Origin: Clostridiales bacterium
GTDB taxonomy: Bacteria; Bacillota; Clostridia; Lachnospirales; Lachnospiraceae
DNA: 60,548 nt
Direction of reading: 5' to 3'
Assembly (NCBI GenBank): GCA_021204045.1
Contig: JAJQAA010000009.1
Location: 1 to 60,548, forward strand
Of this stretch, positions 19,016 to 28,206 are shown piece after piece (within the stretch, counting starts at the first letter, position 1; the number at the start of each line of letters is the position of its first letter). The translations under genes were made by a program, and so were the position numbers. The notes below the pieces were generated by a model. It was not told where the DNA came from and searched no databases. It was given only the letters and a program-made list of their open reading frames with translations.

Positions 19016-20863
19016 ATGAAAAGAAAACATATGCTGGCGCTCTGTTTGGCAGCGGCCCTGCTCGCGGGCGGGGCCGCCGGGGGCGCTCAGACCGCCCGGG
19101 CGGAGGAGGTTTTGCAGACGGAGACGTTAAAGACGGTCACACTGAGTACGGTAGAAAAACAGGGACGTTATATCCGTGACCTGACGACGGATCGCAGCAT
19201 GTACGATCCGGGAGCGACGGTTAACGCGGTGGCGGAGCTTGCCGCGCCGTCCGGCGCGGCCTGGGCGGGCGAGATTGTGATGGTTCTGCGCTATCTGGAT
19301 GAGCCGGTATGGGAAGACCGCGCGTCGGTTTCCAGTGCTGCCGGGACGTTTGCGTTTGCGGTGACTGTGCCGGAGCGTGATTTTAAGGGCTATTCGCTGG
19401 AGGTTTATCTCTATCTGGACGACGCGCTGGCCGACTACGCGATGACGGGCGTGGACGTTTCTTCCGACTGGAATGTGTTCCCGCGCTACGGCTATGTGAC
19501 GAAGATGAACGCCTCGCTGGAGACGGTCCGCGAGACGCTGGAACGGCTGAAGGATCATCATATCAACGGACTGTTCTATTATGACGTATTTGATACGCAG
19601 GAGAAGCCGCTTGCGGGTACGGTGGAGGATCCTGCGGACAGCTGGTACACGCTCAACCGTTCCCTGGCGAAGAAGCAGACGCTTCTGGATACCATCAATA
19701 TCGGCCATGAGCTGAACATAAAATCGTTTTTCTATAATCTGATTTTCGGCGCCTACGACAATTACGAGGAGGCGGGAGTCAGCGCCGAGTGGGGAATGTA
19801 CAGCGACCAGATGCATCAGAATCAGGACGTCCACGATATTTCCGGTATCGGCTGGGAGACGGAGAAATTCTGGCTGATGAATCCGGCGAACACATTGTGG
19901 CAGGATTATTATATCAACGCGCACAAGGATCTGTTTTCGGTATATCCGTACGACGGCATCCAAGTGGATTCCCTGGGCTACCGGGGCGACCGCTATGATT
20001 ATGAGGGCAACGCGATCAAGCTGGACGACGCCTATGTGCCGATGCTCGAACGGCTGACGCAGGAGCTGGATAAAAAGGTGATTTTCAACCCGGTTTCTTC
20101 CTACGGACTGGAGCAGGAGCTGCGCTCCGTAGATTATGATGTCGTCTACGTGGAGGTGTGGCCGGGCGATACGCCGGATTTCGCCTCGCTCAAGCAGAAA
20201 GCGGATGAAATTTACAGCGGCACAGGCGGAAAGAAAGGGACGGTCTTCGGGGCCTATATGAACTATGACGCGCCGAAATCGGAGGATTTCAATACGCCGT
20301 CGATCAATTACGTCAATTCCGTGCTGATGGCCGCCGGAGCGGCGCATCTGGAGCTTGGCGACACGGGAATGCTCTCGAGCGAGTATTATCCCGGCAACTC
20401 GATGCGCATCACCAGCGCGTTGGCGCAGGATCTGCGGGACGAGTATTCGTTCCAGGTCGCCTATGAAAATCTGCTGCGGGGCACGAATCTGGTGGAGGTG
20501 CGGGATGAGACCACGCTGGGCGGCAAATCGACGTCATCTGATTTCCAGCCGGGCAATGTCACCTCGTTCACCAAAATCAAGTACCAGGACGGAGAACCGG
20601 CGCGGGAGATTCTGCATCTGCTGAATTTTGACGGCGCTTCGCACGACAGCTGGGTGGACAAGGGGCTCGCCCAGACCGCGCCGAAGATTAAGAAGGAGAT
20701 GACGGTGACGCACAGCTGCACGGTCGCGCCGGAAAAAATCTGGGTCGCTTCGCCGGATTACCGGGGCGGGATCATGCAGGAGGTGGAATTCACGGTGAAA
20801 AACGGAACCGTGACATTTACGCTGCCGTATCTGGAGTATTATACGATGGTTGTAATGGAATGA
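19016..20863 (+). CDS. GH66 dextranase or cycloisomaltooligosaccharide glucanotransferase
   Basis: A secreted enzyme of 615 residues that cleaves (or cyclises) alpha-1,6-glucan. The signal peptide is MKRKHMLALCLAAALLAGG followed by an Ala-rich cleavage region ending near ARA. An N-terminal immunoglobulin-like domain covers about 45-150, and the TIM barrel starts at about 155 (PRYGYVTKMN). The GH66 catalytic motifs are DGIQVDSLGYRG with nucleophile D318 and VVYVEVWPGD with acid/base E380. A beta-domain closes the C-terminus. It lacks the CBM35 insert typical of cyclising enzymes, so dextranase is more likely, and carbohydrate binding may be supplied by the CBM-repeat protein next door. AAAGGAGG at 19002-19009 gives a firm start. 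It is the last gene of the operon. Confidence 0.88.
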   Translation: MKRKHMLALCLAAALLAGGAAGGAQTARAEEVLQTETLKTVTLSTVEKQGRYIRDLTTDRSMYDPGATVNAVAELAAPSGAAWAGEIVMVLRYLDEPVWEDRASVSSAAGTFAFAVTVPERDFKGYSLEVYLYLDDALADYAMTGVDVSSDWNVFPRYGYVTKMNASLETVRETLERLKDHHINGLFYYDVFDTQEKPLAGTVEDPADSWYTLNRSLAKKQTLLDTINIGHELNIKSFFYNLIFGAYDNYEEAGVSAEWGMYSDQMHQNQDVHDISGIGWETEKFWLMNPANTLWQDYYINAHKDLFSVYPYDGIQVDSLGYRGDRYDYEGNAIKLDDAYVPMLERLTQELDKKVIFNPVSSYGLEQELRSVDYDVVYVEVWPGDTPDFASLKQKADEIYSGTGGKKGTVFGAYMNYDAPKSEDFNTPSINYVNSVLMAAGAAHLELGDTGMLSSEYYPGNSMRITSALAQDLRDEYSFQVAYENLLRGTNLVEVRDETTLGGKSTSSDFQPGNVTSFTKIKYQDGEPAREILHLLNFDGASHDSWVDKGLAQTAPKIKKEMTVTHSCTVAPEKIWVASPDYRGGIMQEVEFTVKNGTVTFTLPYLEYYTMVVME

Positions 20864-20869
20864 TTTGCC

Positions 20870-20898
20870 TTGACACGTCAATATCCGTATGTTAGGAT
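20870..20898 (+). promoter_or_regulatory. Promoter of glpK
   Basis: A consensus -35 TTGACA at 20870-20875 and TAGGAT at 20893-20898 with a 17-bp spacer, starting only six bases after the dextranase stop. The transcript would begin near 20905 and run through the hairpin at 20927-20960 before reaching glpK. Confidence 0.65.
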
Positions 20899-20926
20899 GA
20901 AAAACAGGAAGAAGCGTTGAAGGAGG

Positions 20927-20969
20927 GCAGGAAAAGGATGCGAAAAGCGCCGTTTCCTGCTTTTTCTTT
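20927..20969 (+). terminator. Leader terminator (attenuator) upstream of glpK
   Basis: GCAGGAAA at 20927-20934 pairs perfectly with TTTCCTGC at 20953-20960. The inner bases GGATGC and GCGCC extend the stem around a GAAAA loop, and TTTTTCTTT follows. It also serves as end of the dextran operon. Only about 25 bases separate the T-run from glpK's ribosome site, too few for another promoter, so glpK transcription must pass through it. In Bacillus subtilis glp leaders are controlled this way by the antiterminator GlpP; the same control is inferred here. Confidence 0.65.
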
Positions 20970-20995
20970 GGGAAAATGTATCAGGAGGGAAGCAT

Positions 20996-22489
20996 ATGGC
21001 AAAGTACATAATTGCCCTGGATCAGGGCACGACAAGCTCGCGCTGTATCCTGTTTGATAAGCAGGGAACGATCTGCAGCGTGGCGCAGAAGGAGTTTACG
21101 CAGATTTTTCCGCAGCCGGGCTGGGTGGAGCACGACCCGATGGAGATCTGGTCGTCGCAGTCGTCGGTGATGATGGAGGCGATGGCCAAGATCGGCGCGA
21201 AAGCGGATGACATTGCCGCGATCGGGATCACCAACCAGCGAGAGACGACGATTGTCTGGGATAAGCAGACCGGCGAGCCGGTGTACAACGCGATCGTCTG
21301 GCAGTGCCGCCGCACGGCGGACCGCATCGGGCAGCTGAAGGCGGATGGTTTTGATAAGGTCATCGCCGAGAAGACCGGTCTGATTCCGGACGCCTATTTT
21401 TCCGGGAGTAAGCTGGAGTGGATCCTTGACCATGTCGCGGGAGCGCGGGAGCGGGCGGAGCGCGGCGAGCTGCTTTTCGGCACGGTGGATACCTGGCTGA
21501 TCTGGAATCTGACGGGCGGCGCCTGCCATGTGATGGATTATACGAACGCCTCGCGCACGATGTTGTTTGATATCTACAAAAAATGCTGGGAAGATGAGAT
21601 TCTGGGTTATTTCCGCATTCCGGTCGGTATGTTGCCCGTGGTGCGTCACTCCAGTTCGGTCTACGGCTTTACCTCATCCGGGGCGTGGGGCGGCGGGATC
21701 CCGATCGCCGGGGCGGCCGGGGACCAGCAGGCGGCGCTGTTTGGCCAGTGCTGCTTTAACCAGGGTGAGATGAAGAATACCTATGGCACCGGCTGTTTTC
21801 TTCTGATGAACACGGGCGAGATCGCCGTGAAATCAAACTGTGGCCTGCTGACGACCGTGGCGGCGGGGACGGCAGAGGAGTTCAACTATGCGCTTGAGGG
21901 CAGCGTGTTCGTGGCCGGGGCGGCCGTGCAGTGGCTGCGCGATGAGATGCGTCTGGTGGATTCGTCCGCGGAGACGGAGAAATATTGTGAGGCGGTCGCG
22001 GATACGGGCGGCGTTTATGTGGTTCCGGCTTTCGCGGGTCTGGGCGCTCCCTACTGGAACGCCTATTGCCGCGGCACGGTCACAGGCCTGACGCGCGGCA
22101 CGAGCCGGGAGCAGTTTATCCGCGCGACGGTGGAATCGATGGCTTACCAGGTCAATGATCTGATTGAGGCGATGAGCGAGGATTTTGGCATTCATGTGAA
22201 AGAGCTGAAGGTGGACGGCGGCGCGAGCGCGAACAATTTCCTGATGCAGTTCCAGGCGGATATCCTGCGCGCCTCGATCGTGCGTCCTTCCTGCATTGAG
22301 ACGACGGCGCTGGGTGCGGCCTACCTGGCCGGTCTCGCCGTGGGCTACTGGAAGAGTAAGGAAGAGATCCGCCAGAACTGGCAGGCTTCCCGCACGTTTC
22401 TGCCCTGGATGGAGGAAGAACGGCGCGCGAATCTGGTCGGCGGCTGGAAACGCGCAGTCAGCTGCGCCCTGTCCTGGGCGTCGCAGTAG
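20996..22489 (+). CDS. glpK: Glycerol kinase
   Basis: Cytoplasmic ATP:glycerol 3-phosphotransferase, 497 residues, the usual length for the FGGY family. The N-terminal phosphate-binding motif [11 protein letters not shown] is at residues 7-17. [30 protein letters not shown] and the C-terminal [12 protein letters not shown] are all standard GlpK sequences. AGGAGGG is correctly placed before ATG 20996. It is monocistronic in this window, with its own promoter and a leader terminator. No glpF or glpD is adjacent. It bears no functional link to the dextran genes upstream beyond position. Confidence 0.96.
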   Translation: MAKYIIALDQGTTSSRCILFDKQGTICSVAQKEFTQIFPQPGWVEHDPMEIWSSQSSVMMEAMAKIGAKADDIAAIGITNQRETTIVWDKQTGEPVYNAIVWQCRRTADRIGQLKADGFDKVIAEKTGLIPDAYFSGSKLEWILDHVAGARERAERGELLFGTVDTWLIWNLTGGACHVMDYTNASRTMLFDIYKKCWEDEILGYFRIPVGMLPVVRHSSSVYGFTSSGAWGGGIPIAGAAGDQQAALFGQCCFNQGEMKNTYGTGCFLLMNTGEIAVKSNCGLLTTVAAGTAEEFNYALEGSVFVAGAAVQWLRDEMRLVDSSAETEKYCEAVADTGGVYVVPAFAGLGAPYWNAYCRGTVTGLTRGTSREQFIRATVESMAYQVNDLIEAMSEDFGIHVKELKVDGGASANNFLMQFQADILRASIVRPSCIETTALGAAYLAGLAVGYWKSKEEIRQNWQASRTFLPWMEEERRANLVGGWKRAVSCALSWASQ

Positions 22490-22538
22490 GCTGTCACGGG
22501 AGATCATACAGGCCGCGGAAGACGGATGAAAAAAAACA

Positions 22539-22567
22539 TTGATTTCCCCATCATAATCGAGTATATT
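22539..22567 (+). promoter_or_regulatory. Promoter of the plsX operon
   Basis: TTGATT at 22539-22544 and TATATT at 22562-22567 with a 17-bp spacer, 35 bp before the plsX start. No FapR-like operator is obvious. Confidence 0.6.
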
Positions 22568-22601
22568 GGTTAAGGAATGAAGCAACAGGGAGAACGATAA
22601 G

Positions 22602-23630
22602 ATGATACGCATAGCGGTGGACGCGATGGGCGGCGACAATGCGCCCGGCGAGCTTGTCAAAGGCGCGGTGGATGCCGTAAACAGAAAAGACGATATTGAG
22701 GTACTGCTGATCGGCCGCGAGGAGGCCGTGACAAACGAGCTGAAAAAATATACCTGCCCGGAGGGGCGGCTGCAGCTGATCCCGGCCTCGGAGGTGATCG
22801 AGACGGATGAGCATCCGGTCAATGCGATCCGCAGCAAGAAGGATTCCTCGATGGTGGTCGGCATGAGTCTTGTCCGCAGGGGCGAGGCGGACGGATTTGT
22901 GTCGGCGGGCAACTCGGGGGCGCTCCTGGTCGGCGGCCAGACGATCGTCGGACGCATCAAAGGCGTGGAGCGTGCGCCGTTCGGCGCGTTGATTCCCACG
23001 ACGAAAGGAGTCGCGCTGCTGCTCGACGCCGGGGCAAACGTCGACGCCCGGCCGTCGCATCTGGTGCAGTTTGCGCGCATGGGTTCCATCTACATGGAGC
23101 ATGTCGTCGGTCTTTCGCGGCCGCGGGTCGGCATTGTCAATATTGGCACGGAGGAGGAGAAAGGCAACGCGCTCGTGAAAGAGACGTTCCCGCTGCTGAA
23201 AGCCTGCACGGATATTCATTTCACCGGCAGCATCGAGGCGCGGGATATCCCGTACGGCGGCGCGGACGTCATTGTCTGCGAAGCGTTTACGGGTAACGTT
23301 ATCCTCAAAATGTACGAGGGCGTCGGCGGCGCGCTGCTGGGTCTGATGAAAGAGGGCCTGATGTCCTCGCTGCGCAGCAAGCTGGGCGCGCTGCTGATCA
23401 AACCGGCACTCAAGGAGACGTTTAAGACCTTTGACGCCAGCAGATACGGAGGAGCGCCGATGCTTGGCCTGCGGGGCCTGGTGGTCAAGACGCACGGCAA
23501 TTCCAAGGCCGTGGACGTGACGCAGTCCATTTTGCAGTGCGCTACGTTCCACGAGCAGGGTATTAATGAAAAGATAAAAGAGAGCCTGGACGCAGGAAAA
23601 GGAGAACAGGCCGCGGAAAATCAAATATAA
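22602..23630 (+). CDS. plsX: Phosphate acyltransferase PlsX
   Basis: A peripheral-membrane enzyme of 342 residues that converts acyl-ACP to acyl-phosphate for phosphatidic acid synthesis. The family N-terminus RIAVDAMGGDNAP is present, as are SAGNSGALL, NIGTEEEKGN and DVIVCEAFTGNV. It opens the conserved plsX-acpP-rnc-smc-ftsY operon, with 12 bases to acpP. The start is fixed by the family's N-terminus, although the ribosome site (GGGAGAACG) is moderate. It provides acyl groups for PlsY using the ACP encoded next. Confidence 0.96.
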   Translation: MIRIAVDAMGGDNAPGELVKGAVDAVNRKDDIEVLLIGREEAVTNELKKYTCPEGRLQLIPASEVIETDEHPVNAIRSKKDSSMVVGMSLVRRGEADGFVSAGNSGALLVGGQTIVGRIKGVERAPFGALIPTTKGVALLLDAGANVDARPSHLVQFARMGSIYMEHVVGLSRPRVGIVNIGTEEEKGNALVKETFPLLKACTDIHFTGSIEARDIPYGGADVIVCEAFTGNVILKMYEGVGGALLGLMKEGLMSSLRSKLGALLIKPALKETFKTFDASRYGGAPMLGLRGLVVKTHGNSKAVDVTQSILQCATFHEQGINEKIKESLDAGKGEQAAENQI

Positions 23631-23642
23631 AGGAGAGAGAGT

Positions 23643-23873
23643 ATGGAGTTCGAAAAGCTGCAGAGCATCATCGCGGAGGTTCTGAATGTGGAGACGGACG
23701 GGATCACGCCGGATACCACGTTCGTTGAGGATCTGGGAGCGGATTCGCTGGATATTTTCCAGATCATCATGGGGATTGAGGAAGAATTTGACATCGAAAT
23801 TCCAACGGAAGCAGCGGAGAAAATTGTCACAGTTGGGGATGCCGTCGAGCAGATTAAAAACGCACTGAACTGA
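23643..23873 (+). CDS. acpP: Acyl carrier protein
   Basis: A small acidic protein of 76 residues that carries growing fatty acids on a 4'-phosphopantetheine arm. The attachment serine is in [10 protein letters not shown] (S37). The four-helix ACP pattern and family length are normal. AAAGGAGAGAG precedes ATG 23643. A terminator-like hairpin directly downstream probably raises its expression over rnc and smc, as ACP is needed in large amounts. Confidence 0.96.
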   Translation: MEFEKLQSIIAEVLNVETDGITPDTTFVEDLGADSLDIFQIIMGIEEEFDIEIPTEAAEKIVTVGDAVEQIKNALN

Positions 23874-23879
23874 GCAGGA

Positions 23880-23920
23880 GGGGCTGGCGCATGGTTTCCT
23901 GGCGCGGCCCTTTTCCTTTA
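23880..23920 (+). terminator. Attenuator between acpP and rnc
   Basis: GGGGCTGGCGC at 23880-23890 pairs with GCGCGGCCC at 23902-23910 (one bulge and one wobble) and is followed by TTTTCCTTT. It sits inside an operon, so it likely acts as a partial terminator that sets acpP transcript levels above those of rnc-smc-ftsY. Confidence 0.55.
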
Positions 23921-23936
23921 TGTTAAGGGAGAGATT

Positions 23937-24635
23937 ATGAACAGAGATTTGGATGAGCTGGAGGGGAAAATTGCCTATCATTTTGCGGACCGTGAGCTGT
24001 TTTTCCAGGCGCTGCGGCACAGCTCCTACGCGAACGAGCATAAGATGTCCAGGCAGGAATGCAACGAACGCCTGGAATTTCTTGGGGACGCTGTTCTCGA
24101 GATTGTTTCAAGCGAGTTTCTGTACCATATGTATCCGGATAAGCCGGAGGGCGACCTGACCCGAATCCGGGCGAGCATTGTCTGCGAGCCGACGCTGGCG
24201 TTCTGCGCGGGAGAGATCGATCTGGGTTCCTACCTGCTGCTCGGGCGGGGCGAGGAGGCGACCGGGGGCCGCGGGCGCAATTCCGTGGTTTCGGACGCGA
24301 TGGAGGCGCTGATCGGCGCGATCTATCTGGATGGTGGCCTTGCTAATGCAAAAGAGTTCATTCATCGTTTTATTCTGAATGACATCGAGCACAAACAGCT
24401 CTTTTATGATAGCAAGACTATCCTTCAGGAAATGGTGCAGGCGGAGGAGATCCGCGGGACGCTCGAATACCGGATTCTGAGCGAGAGCGGGCCGGACCAC
24501 AATAAGACCTTCGAGGTCAGCGCGCTGCTTGACGGCGGGGAGATCGGCCGGGGCAGCGGACGCACCAAGAAGGCAGCGGAGGCCGTGGCCGCCTACCGCG
24601 GAATACTGAAACTGAAGGAGCGGGTATGTATTTAA
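23937..24635 (+). CDS. rnc: Ribonuclease III
   Basis: A double-strand-specific endoribonuclease of 232 residues that processes rRNA and structured RNAs. The catalytic signature NERLEFLGDAVLE lies near residues 42-54, and the second acidic cluster is SDAMEALIGAIYLDGG. A C-terminal dsRNA-binding domain (about 160-228) ends with GRTKKAAEAVAAY. The ribosome site is AAGGGAGA at 23925-23932. The last 10 bases overlap the smc start, so the two are translationally coupled. Confidence 0.96.
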   Translation: MNRDLDELEGKIAYHFADRELFFQALRHSSYANEHKMSRQECNERLEFLGDAVLEIVSSEFLYHMYPDKPEGDLTRIRASIVCEPTLAFCAGEIDLGSYLLLGRGEEATGGRGRNSVVSDAMEALIGAIYLDGGLANAKEFIHRFILNDIEHKQLFYDSKTILQEMVQAEEIRGTLEYRILSESGPDHNKTFEVSALLDGGEIGRGSGRTKKAAEAVAAYRGILKLKERVCI

Positions 24636-27600
24636 AGAGCATTGAGATTCAGGGCTTCAAATCCTTCGCCAACCGGCTGGTATTTGAGTTCCACAACGGC
24701 ATCACCGGCATTGTCGGACCCAACGGCAGCGGCAAGAGCAACGTCGCCGACGCGGTCCGCTGGGTGCTGGGCGAGCAGCGAATCCGGCAGCTGCGCGGCG
24801 CCAGCATGCAGGATGTGATTTTTGCCGGTACGCAGCTGCGCAAGCCGCAGGGCTTTGCCTACGTGGCGATCACGCTGGACAATTCCGACCATCAGCTGGC
24901 GATCGACTTTGACGAGGTCACGGTCTCGCGGCGTCTTTACCGTTCCGGTGAGAGCGAGTATATGCTCAACGGCAGCGCCTGCCGCTTAAAGGATATCAAC
25001 GAGCTGTTTTATGATACCGGCATTGGGCGTGAGGGCTATTCGATCATCGGCCAGGGGCAGGTGGACCGGATCCTGAGCGGTAAGCCGGAGGAGCGGCGCG
25101 AGCTGTTCGATGAGGCCGCGGGGATCGTCAAATTCAAACGGCGCAAGGCCGTCGCGGAGAAGAAGCTCGAGGACGAGCGGCAGAACCTGGTCCGTGTCAG
25201 CGATATCCTGGCGGAGCTGGAAAAGCAGGTCGGGCCGCTGGCGAAGCAGTCGGAGGCCGCGAAGCAGTATCTCGCGCTCAAGGAGCAGCTGAAAACCTGC
25301 GACGTCAATCTTTTCCTGATCGAGAGTGATAATATTGATGCCCAGTTAAAGGAAACAAAGGAAAAAGAACAGCTCGTCGCGGACGATATGGCGGAAGCAA
25401 AGACCCTGTCGGAGCAGCACAAGGCGGAGTATGACCGGCTGGAGCAGGCGGTCGCGGGTCTGGAGGCGCAGATCGGCGAGAAGCGTACGCTTTCCGCGCA
25501 GGCGGAGGTGCTGTGCGGCAATCTTGAAGGCCAGATCAACGTGCTGAACGAACAGATCAACACGGAAAACATGAATGAAGAGCACATCCGCAGCCGCCGG
25601 GAGGCGATTGAGAGCGACCTGGCGGAAAAGCGCGGCCAGTCGGAGGGCTATGAGATGGAAAACCAGACGCTGGCGGATGCGGTAGCGGAGAGCCACGGCG
25701 TCCTGCGGCTGGCGGAGGATAAGCTGCGCCGCGAGGATGAGGGCATGATGCTTCTCGATTCGCAGATCGAGGAAGCAAAAGGCGCGATCATCACCGGTCT
25801 GAACGAACGTGCGGAGCTGACGGCCCGGGGCCAGCGCTTCGAGGCCATGCTTGAGCAGATCCAGGTGCGGAAAGCCGAGGTGAGCCAGCGCCTGATCCGG
25901 CAGAAAAGTGAGGAATCCGAGCACACAAAACAGCTGGAAGCGGAGCAGAAGCAGCTTGCCGATGCGCAGGAGCGCAGCCGCAAGCTGGAGCAGGAGCGCG
26001 CGGCCTGCGAGGTGGAAAACGGGAAACTGGAGCAGGAGGTGCGGCAGCTGAACCGGATGCAGAATGACCAGCAGCAGCAGTGCCGCGCGGCGGAGACACG
26101 CCTTGAGACGCTGCGCAACCTCGCCGAGCGCTATGACGGCTACGGCAACAGCATCCGGCGCGTGATGGAGACGCGCAGCCGCGTCCGCGGCATCCGCGGC
26201 GTTGTGGCGGATCTGATTACGACAGAAAAACAGTACGAGACGGCGATCGAGACCGCGCTGGGCGGCAGCATTCAGAACGTGGTCACGGACACGGAGGAGA
26301 CCGCCAAGCAACTGATTGAATATTTAAAGAAAAACCGTTATGGCCGCATGACCTTCCTGCCGCTGTCCGGCATCAGCCGGGGCAGCCGGGGTCAGGGTCT
26401 GGCAAAGCCGGAGGCCTTGCGCGAGGAGGGGGTGATCGGGCTGGCCAGCGGGCTGGTGAAGACCGATCCGCAGTACCAGGTGCTGGCCGATTATCTGCTC
26501 GGCCGCATTGTGGTGACGGACAATATTGACCACGCGATCGCGCTGGCGCGGAAATACCGCTATTCGCTGCGCATCGTCACGCTGGACGGCGAGCTTTTGA
26601 GCGCCGGCGGTTCGATGACGGGCGGCGCGTTCAAAAATACCAGCAACCTGCTGGGCCGCAGACGCGAGATCGAGGAGCTGGAAAACGCTCTGAAAGAAGC
26701 GCAGGCCGCGGTGAAGCAGACGTTCCAGGAGCTGACGCAGAAGGAAGCGCTGCTGTCCGTGAGAAAGCTGGATCTGGAGCAGCTGGTAAATGACTGCCAT
26801 GAGGCGTCGCTTGCGCTGAATACGGCGCAGATCAGCGTCAGCCAGCTCAGTGAGCGGCGCGACGATATTCACGACGCGACGCAGGATCTCGAACTGGAAT
26901 ATTCGCAGCTGGAGGCGCAGATCCGCGAGATTACACAGGAGCGGGAAAAGCTCTCGGAGGATGAGACGCTGCTTGCGCAGCAGGGCGAGGAAGCAACCCG
27001 CCGGTCGGAGGAACTCAACGCCCGCCTGGAGACGGCGAAAGCCCGGCGCGAGGAAGCAGCGAAGCAGCTGGAGGAGAGCCGCCTGAATGAGGCGAACGTC
27101 AGGCAGAGGCTGGCGTTTGTCACGGAGAATCTGCAGCGTGTTGCCGACGAGATCGCGCGTCTGGAGCAGGAAAAAGAGGAACTGAAGGCCAGTTCGGAGG
27201 GTTCCGCTCATGCTGTGGCGCAGAAGCAGGAGGAGATCCTGCGGCTGCGTGGCCTGATCGACAACGCGAAAGAACAGCGGACGGTTCTCGATCAGGAGAT
27301 TACCGCGCTTCAGGCACAAAAGGAAGAGACTGCCGCGGGCCAGAAGGACTTTTTTGAAAAACGCGAGCAGCTCGCCGATCGCGTCAGCCGTCTGGACAAG
27401 GAGCTTTTCCGTCTGCAGAGCCAGAAGGAGAAGCTGGAAGAAAAGTTGGAGAGACAGGTCGATTACATGTGGAGTGAATACGGCCTGACCCTGTCGACGG
27501 CGCAGCCGCTGCGGGATGAGACGCTGTCCTCGGCGAATGAGATTCGCCGCCGGGGGGAGGAGCTGAAGACGGCGATCCGCGGCCTGGGCAACGTCAACGT

Positions 27601-28195
27601 CAACGCAATTGAGGATTACAAGGAGATCTCGGAGCGCTACGAGTTTATGAAAACGCAGCACGATGATCTTGCGCGGGCGGAGGAATCGCTGCTGTCGATC
27701 ATTGAGGAGCTGAATACCGGCATGCGGCGGCAGTTCACGGAAAAATTCGGCGAGATCCGCCTGGAATTCGACCGCGTGTTCAAGGAGCTGTTCGGCGGCG
27801 GCCACGGCACGCTGGAACTGATGGAGGACGTGGACATTCTCGCGGCGGGCGTTCAGATCATCGCGCAGCCGCCCGGCAAAAAGCTGCAGAACATGATGCA
27901 GCTTTCCGGCGGGGAGAAAGCGCTGACGGCGATCGCGCTGCTGTTCGCGATTCAGAACCTCAAGCCCTCGCCCTTCTGTCTTCTGGACGAGATCGAGGCG
28001 GCGCTGGACGATTCCAACGTCGACCGCTTTGCGCGCTATTTACATAAGCTGACAAAAAGTACGCAGTTTATCGTGATCACGCACCGGCGCGGCACAATGG
28101 TGTCAGCCGACCGGCTGTACGGCATCACGATGCAGGAGAAGGGTGTATCAACGCTGGTATCTGTCAGCCTGATCGAAGATCAGCTGGATCAATAG
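24626..28195 (+). CDS. smc: Chromosome segregation protein SMC
   Basis: A large ATPase of 1189 residues that forms the core of the condensin-like SMC-ScpAB complex on the nucleoid. The N-terminal Walker A motif is GPNGSGKSNVADAV (residues 32-45). Two long coiled coils flank a hinge at about 510-680 (GVVADLITTEKQYE through GGSMTGGAFKN). The C-terminal head carries the ABC signature LSGGEKALTAIALLF and Walker B FCLLDEIEAALDD. Length and order are standard. scpA and scpB are not in the window. Confidence 0.97.
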   Translation: MYLKSIEIQGFKSFANRLVFEFHNGITGIVGPNGSGKSNVADAVRWVLGEQRIRQLRGASMQDVIFAGTQLRKPQGFAYVAITLDNSDHQLAIDFDEVTVSRRLYRSGESEYMLNGSACRLKDINELFYDTGIGREGYSIIGQGQVDRILSGKPEERRELFDEAAGIVKFKRRKAVAEKKLEDERQNLVRVSDILAELEKQVGPLAKQSEAAKQYLALKEQLKTCDVNLFLIESDNIDAQLKETKEKEQLVADDMAEAKTLSEQHKAEYDRLEQAVAGLEAQIGEKRTLSAQAEVLCGNLEGQINVLNEQINTENMNEEHIRSRREAIESDLAEKRGQSEGYEMENQTLADAVAESHGVLRLAEDKLRREDEGMMLLDSQIEEAKGAIITGLNERAELTARGQRFEAMLEQIQVRKAEVSQRLIRQKSEESEHTKQLEAEQKQLADAQERSRKLEQERAACEVENGKLEQEVRQLNRMQNDQQQQCRAAETRLETLRNLAERYDGYGNSIRRVMETRSRVRGIRGVVADLITTEKQYETAIETALGGSIQNVVTDTEETAKQLIEYLKKNRYGRMTFLPLSGISRGSRGQGLAKPEALREEGVIGLASGLVKTDPQYQVLADYLLGRIVVTDNIDHAIALARKYRYSLRIVTLDGELLSAGGSMTGGAFKNTSNLLGRRREIEELENALKEAQAAVKQTFQELTQKEALLSVRKLDLEQLVNDCHEASLALNTAQISVSQLSERRDDIHDATQDLELEYSQLEAQIREITQEREKLSEDETLLAQQGEEATRRSEELNARLETAKARREEAAKQLEESRLNEANVRQRLAFVTENLQRVADEIARLEQEKEELKASSEGSAHAVAQKQEEILRLRGLIDNAKEQRTVLDQEITALQAQKEETAAGQKDFFEKREQLADRVSRLDKELFRLQSQKEKLEEKLERQVDYMWSEYGLTLSTAQPLRDETLSSANEIRRRGEELKTAIRGLGNVNVNAIEDYKEISERYEFMKTQHDDLARAEESLLSIIEELNTGMRRQFTEKFGEIRLEFDRVFKELFGGGHGTLELMEDVDILAAGVQIIAQPPGKKLQNMMQLSGGEKALTAIALLFAIQNLKPSPFCLLDEIEAALDDSNVDRFARYLHKLTKSTQFIVITHRRGTMVSADRLYGITMQEKGVSTLVSVSLIEDQLDQ

Positions 28196-28206
28196 GAGGG
28201 ATGGAG

